In this document: positions 5,469 to 5,483 of the stretch, one piece after another
Layout of the letters: every line of letters begins with the position of its first letter
Position numbering within the stretch: the first letter of the stretch is position 1
DNA from: an uncultured Thermomicrobiales bacterium
Lineage (GTDB): Bacteria; Chloroflexota; Chloroflexia; Thermomicrobiales; UBA6265
Direction of reading: 5' to 3'
Assembly: GCA_902806365.1 (NCBI GenBank)
Contig: CADCWJ010000632.1
Location: 1 to 5,483, forward strand
Length of the DNA stretch: 5,483 nt
Program-made: the position numbers and the translations under genes
Notes under the pieces: model-generated
Told to the model about the DNA's origin: nothing
What the model saw: only the letters and a program-made list of their open reading frames with translations
Databases searched by the model: none

Positions 5469-5483
5469 ATGAACGCTCCACGA
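5469..5483 (+). CDS. Possible start of the next gene (truncated by window edge)
   Basis: An ATG at 5469 opens a frame reading MNAPR to the edge. It is preceded by AGAGGG ending only 3 nt before it, a short but possible spacing. In the same frame an ATG at 5454 and a GTG at 5442, directly after the yraN stop, are alternatives. Five to fourteen codons are too few to name a family. The tight position after yraN would fit an operon. Confidence 0.3.

Noticed and set aside
5442..5483. MLAR-like start after yraN, suggesting a YifB/ComM-type ATPase
   Set aside because: That family often begins MLARV and often lies near yraN, but the residues after MLARM here do not continue the family pattern, and there is too little sequence to decide.

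Overview
This is a GC-rich chromosomal window (roughly 60-65% G+C by eye). All gene boundaries can be set and no mobile element is visible. The mix is a cyanophycin gene pair in a genome that does not look cyanobacterial, a YitJ-type homocysteine methyltransferase/methylenetetrahydrofolate reductase fusion, and an rplS-rnhB-yraN run detached from trmD. It is compatible with a heterotrophic Chloroflexota (Thermomicrobia-like) or similar high-GC bacterium. That placement is inference from gene style, not a phylogenetic result.

Left third, minus strand (1-1592): the N-terminal 115 codons of cyanophycin synthetase (cphA, running off the left edge). It is preceded in the direction of transcription by cyanophycinase (cphB), with a 258-bp gap between them. 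Together they make and break down the nitrogen-storage polymer cyanophycin (multi-L-arginyl-poly-L-aspartate). A good promoter candidate lies just upstream of cphB and argues for a start well inside the longest open frame.

Middle, plus strand (1593-3757): a divergent intergenic region of about 360 bp with a structured leader, then a 636-residue fusion of a zinc-type homocysteine S-methyltransferase to a methylenetetrahydrofolate reductase. This is one-carbon and methionine metabolism without a cobalamin-binding module.

Right third, plus strand (3758-5483): an extended -10 promoter and a roughly 105-nt leader, then rplS (ribosomal protein L19). A 17-pair hairpin sits in the rplS-rnhB gap. Then come rnhB (ribonuclease HII) and yraN (UPF0102 nuclease-like protein), overlapping by 11 bp. 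The window ends a few codons into what may be the next gene.

All coding genes belong to known families, and I found no evidence of a wholly new system. The points most worth a second look are the RNA structures: the rplS-rnhB hairpin, the rplS leader and the yitJ leader. The HxxEH site in the CphA N-domain, which may generate primers, also deserves attention.
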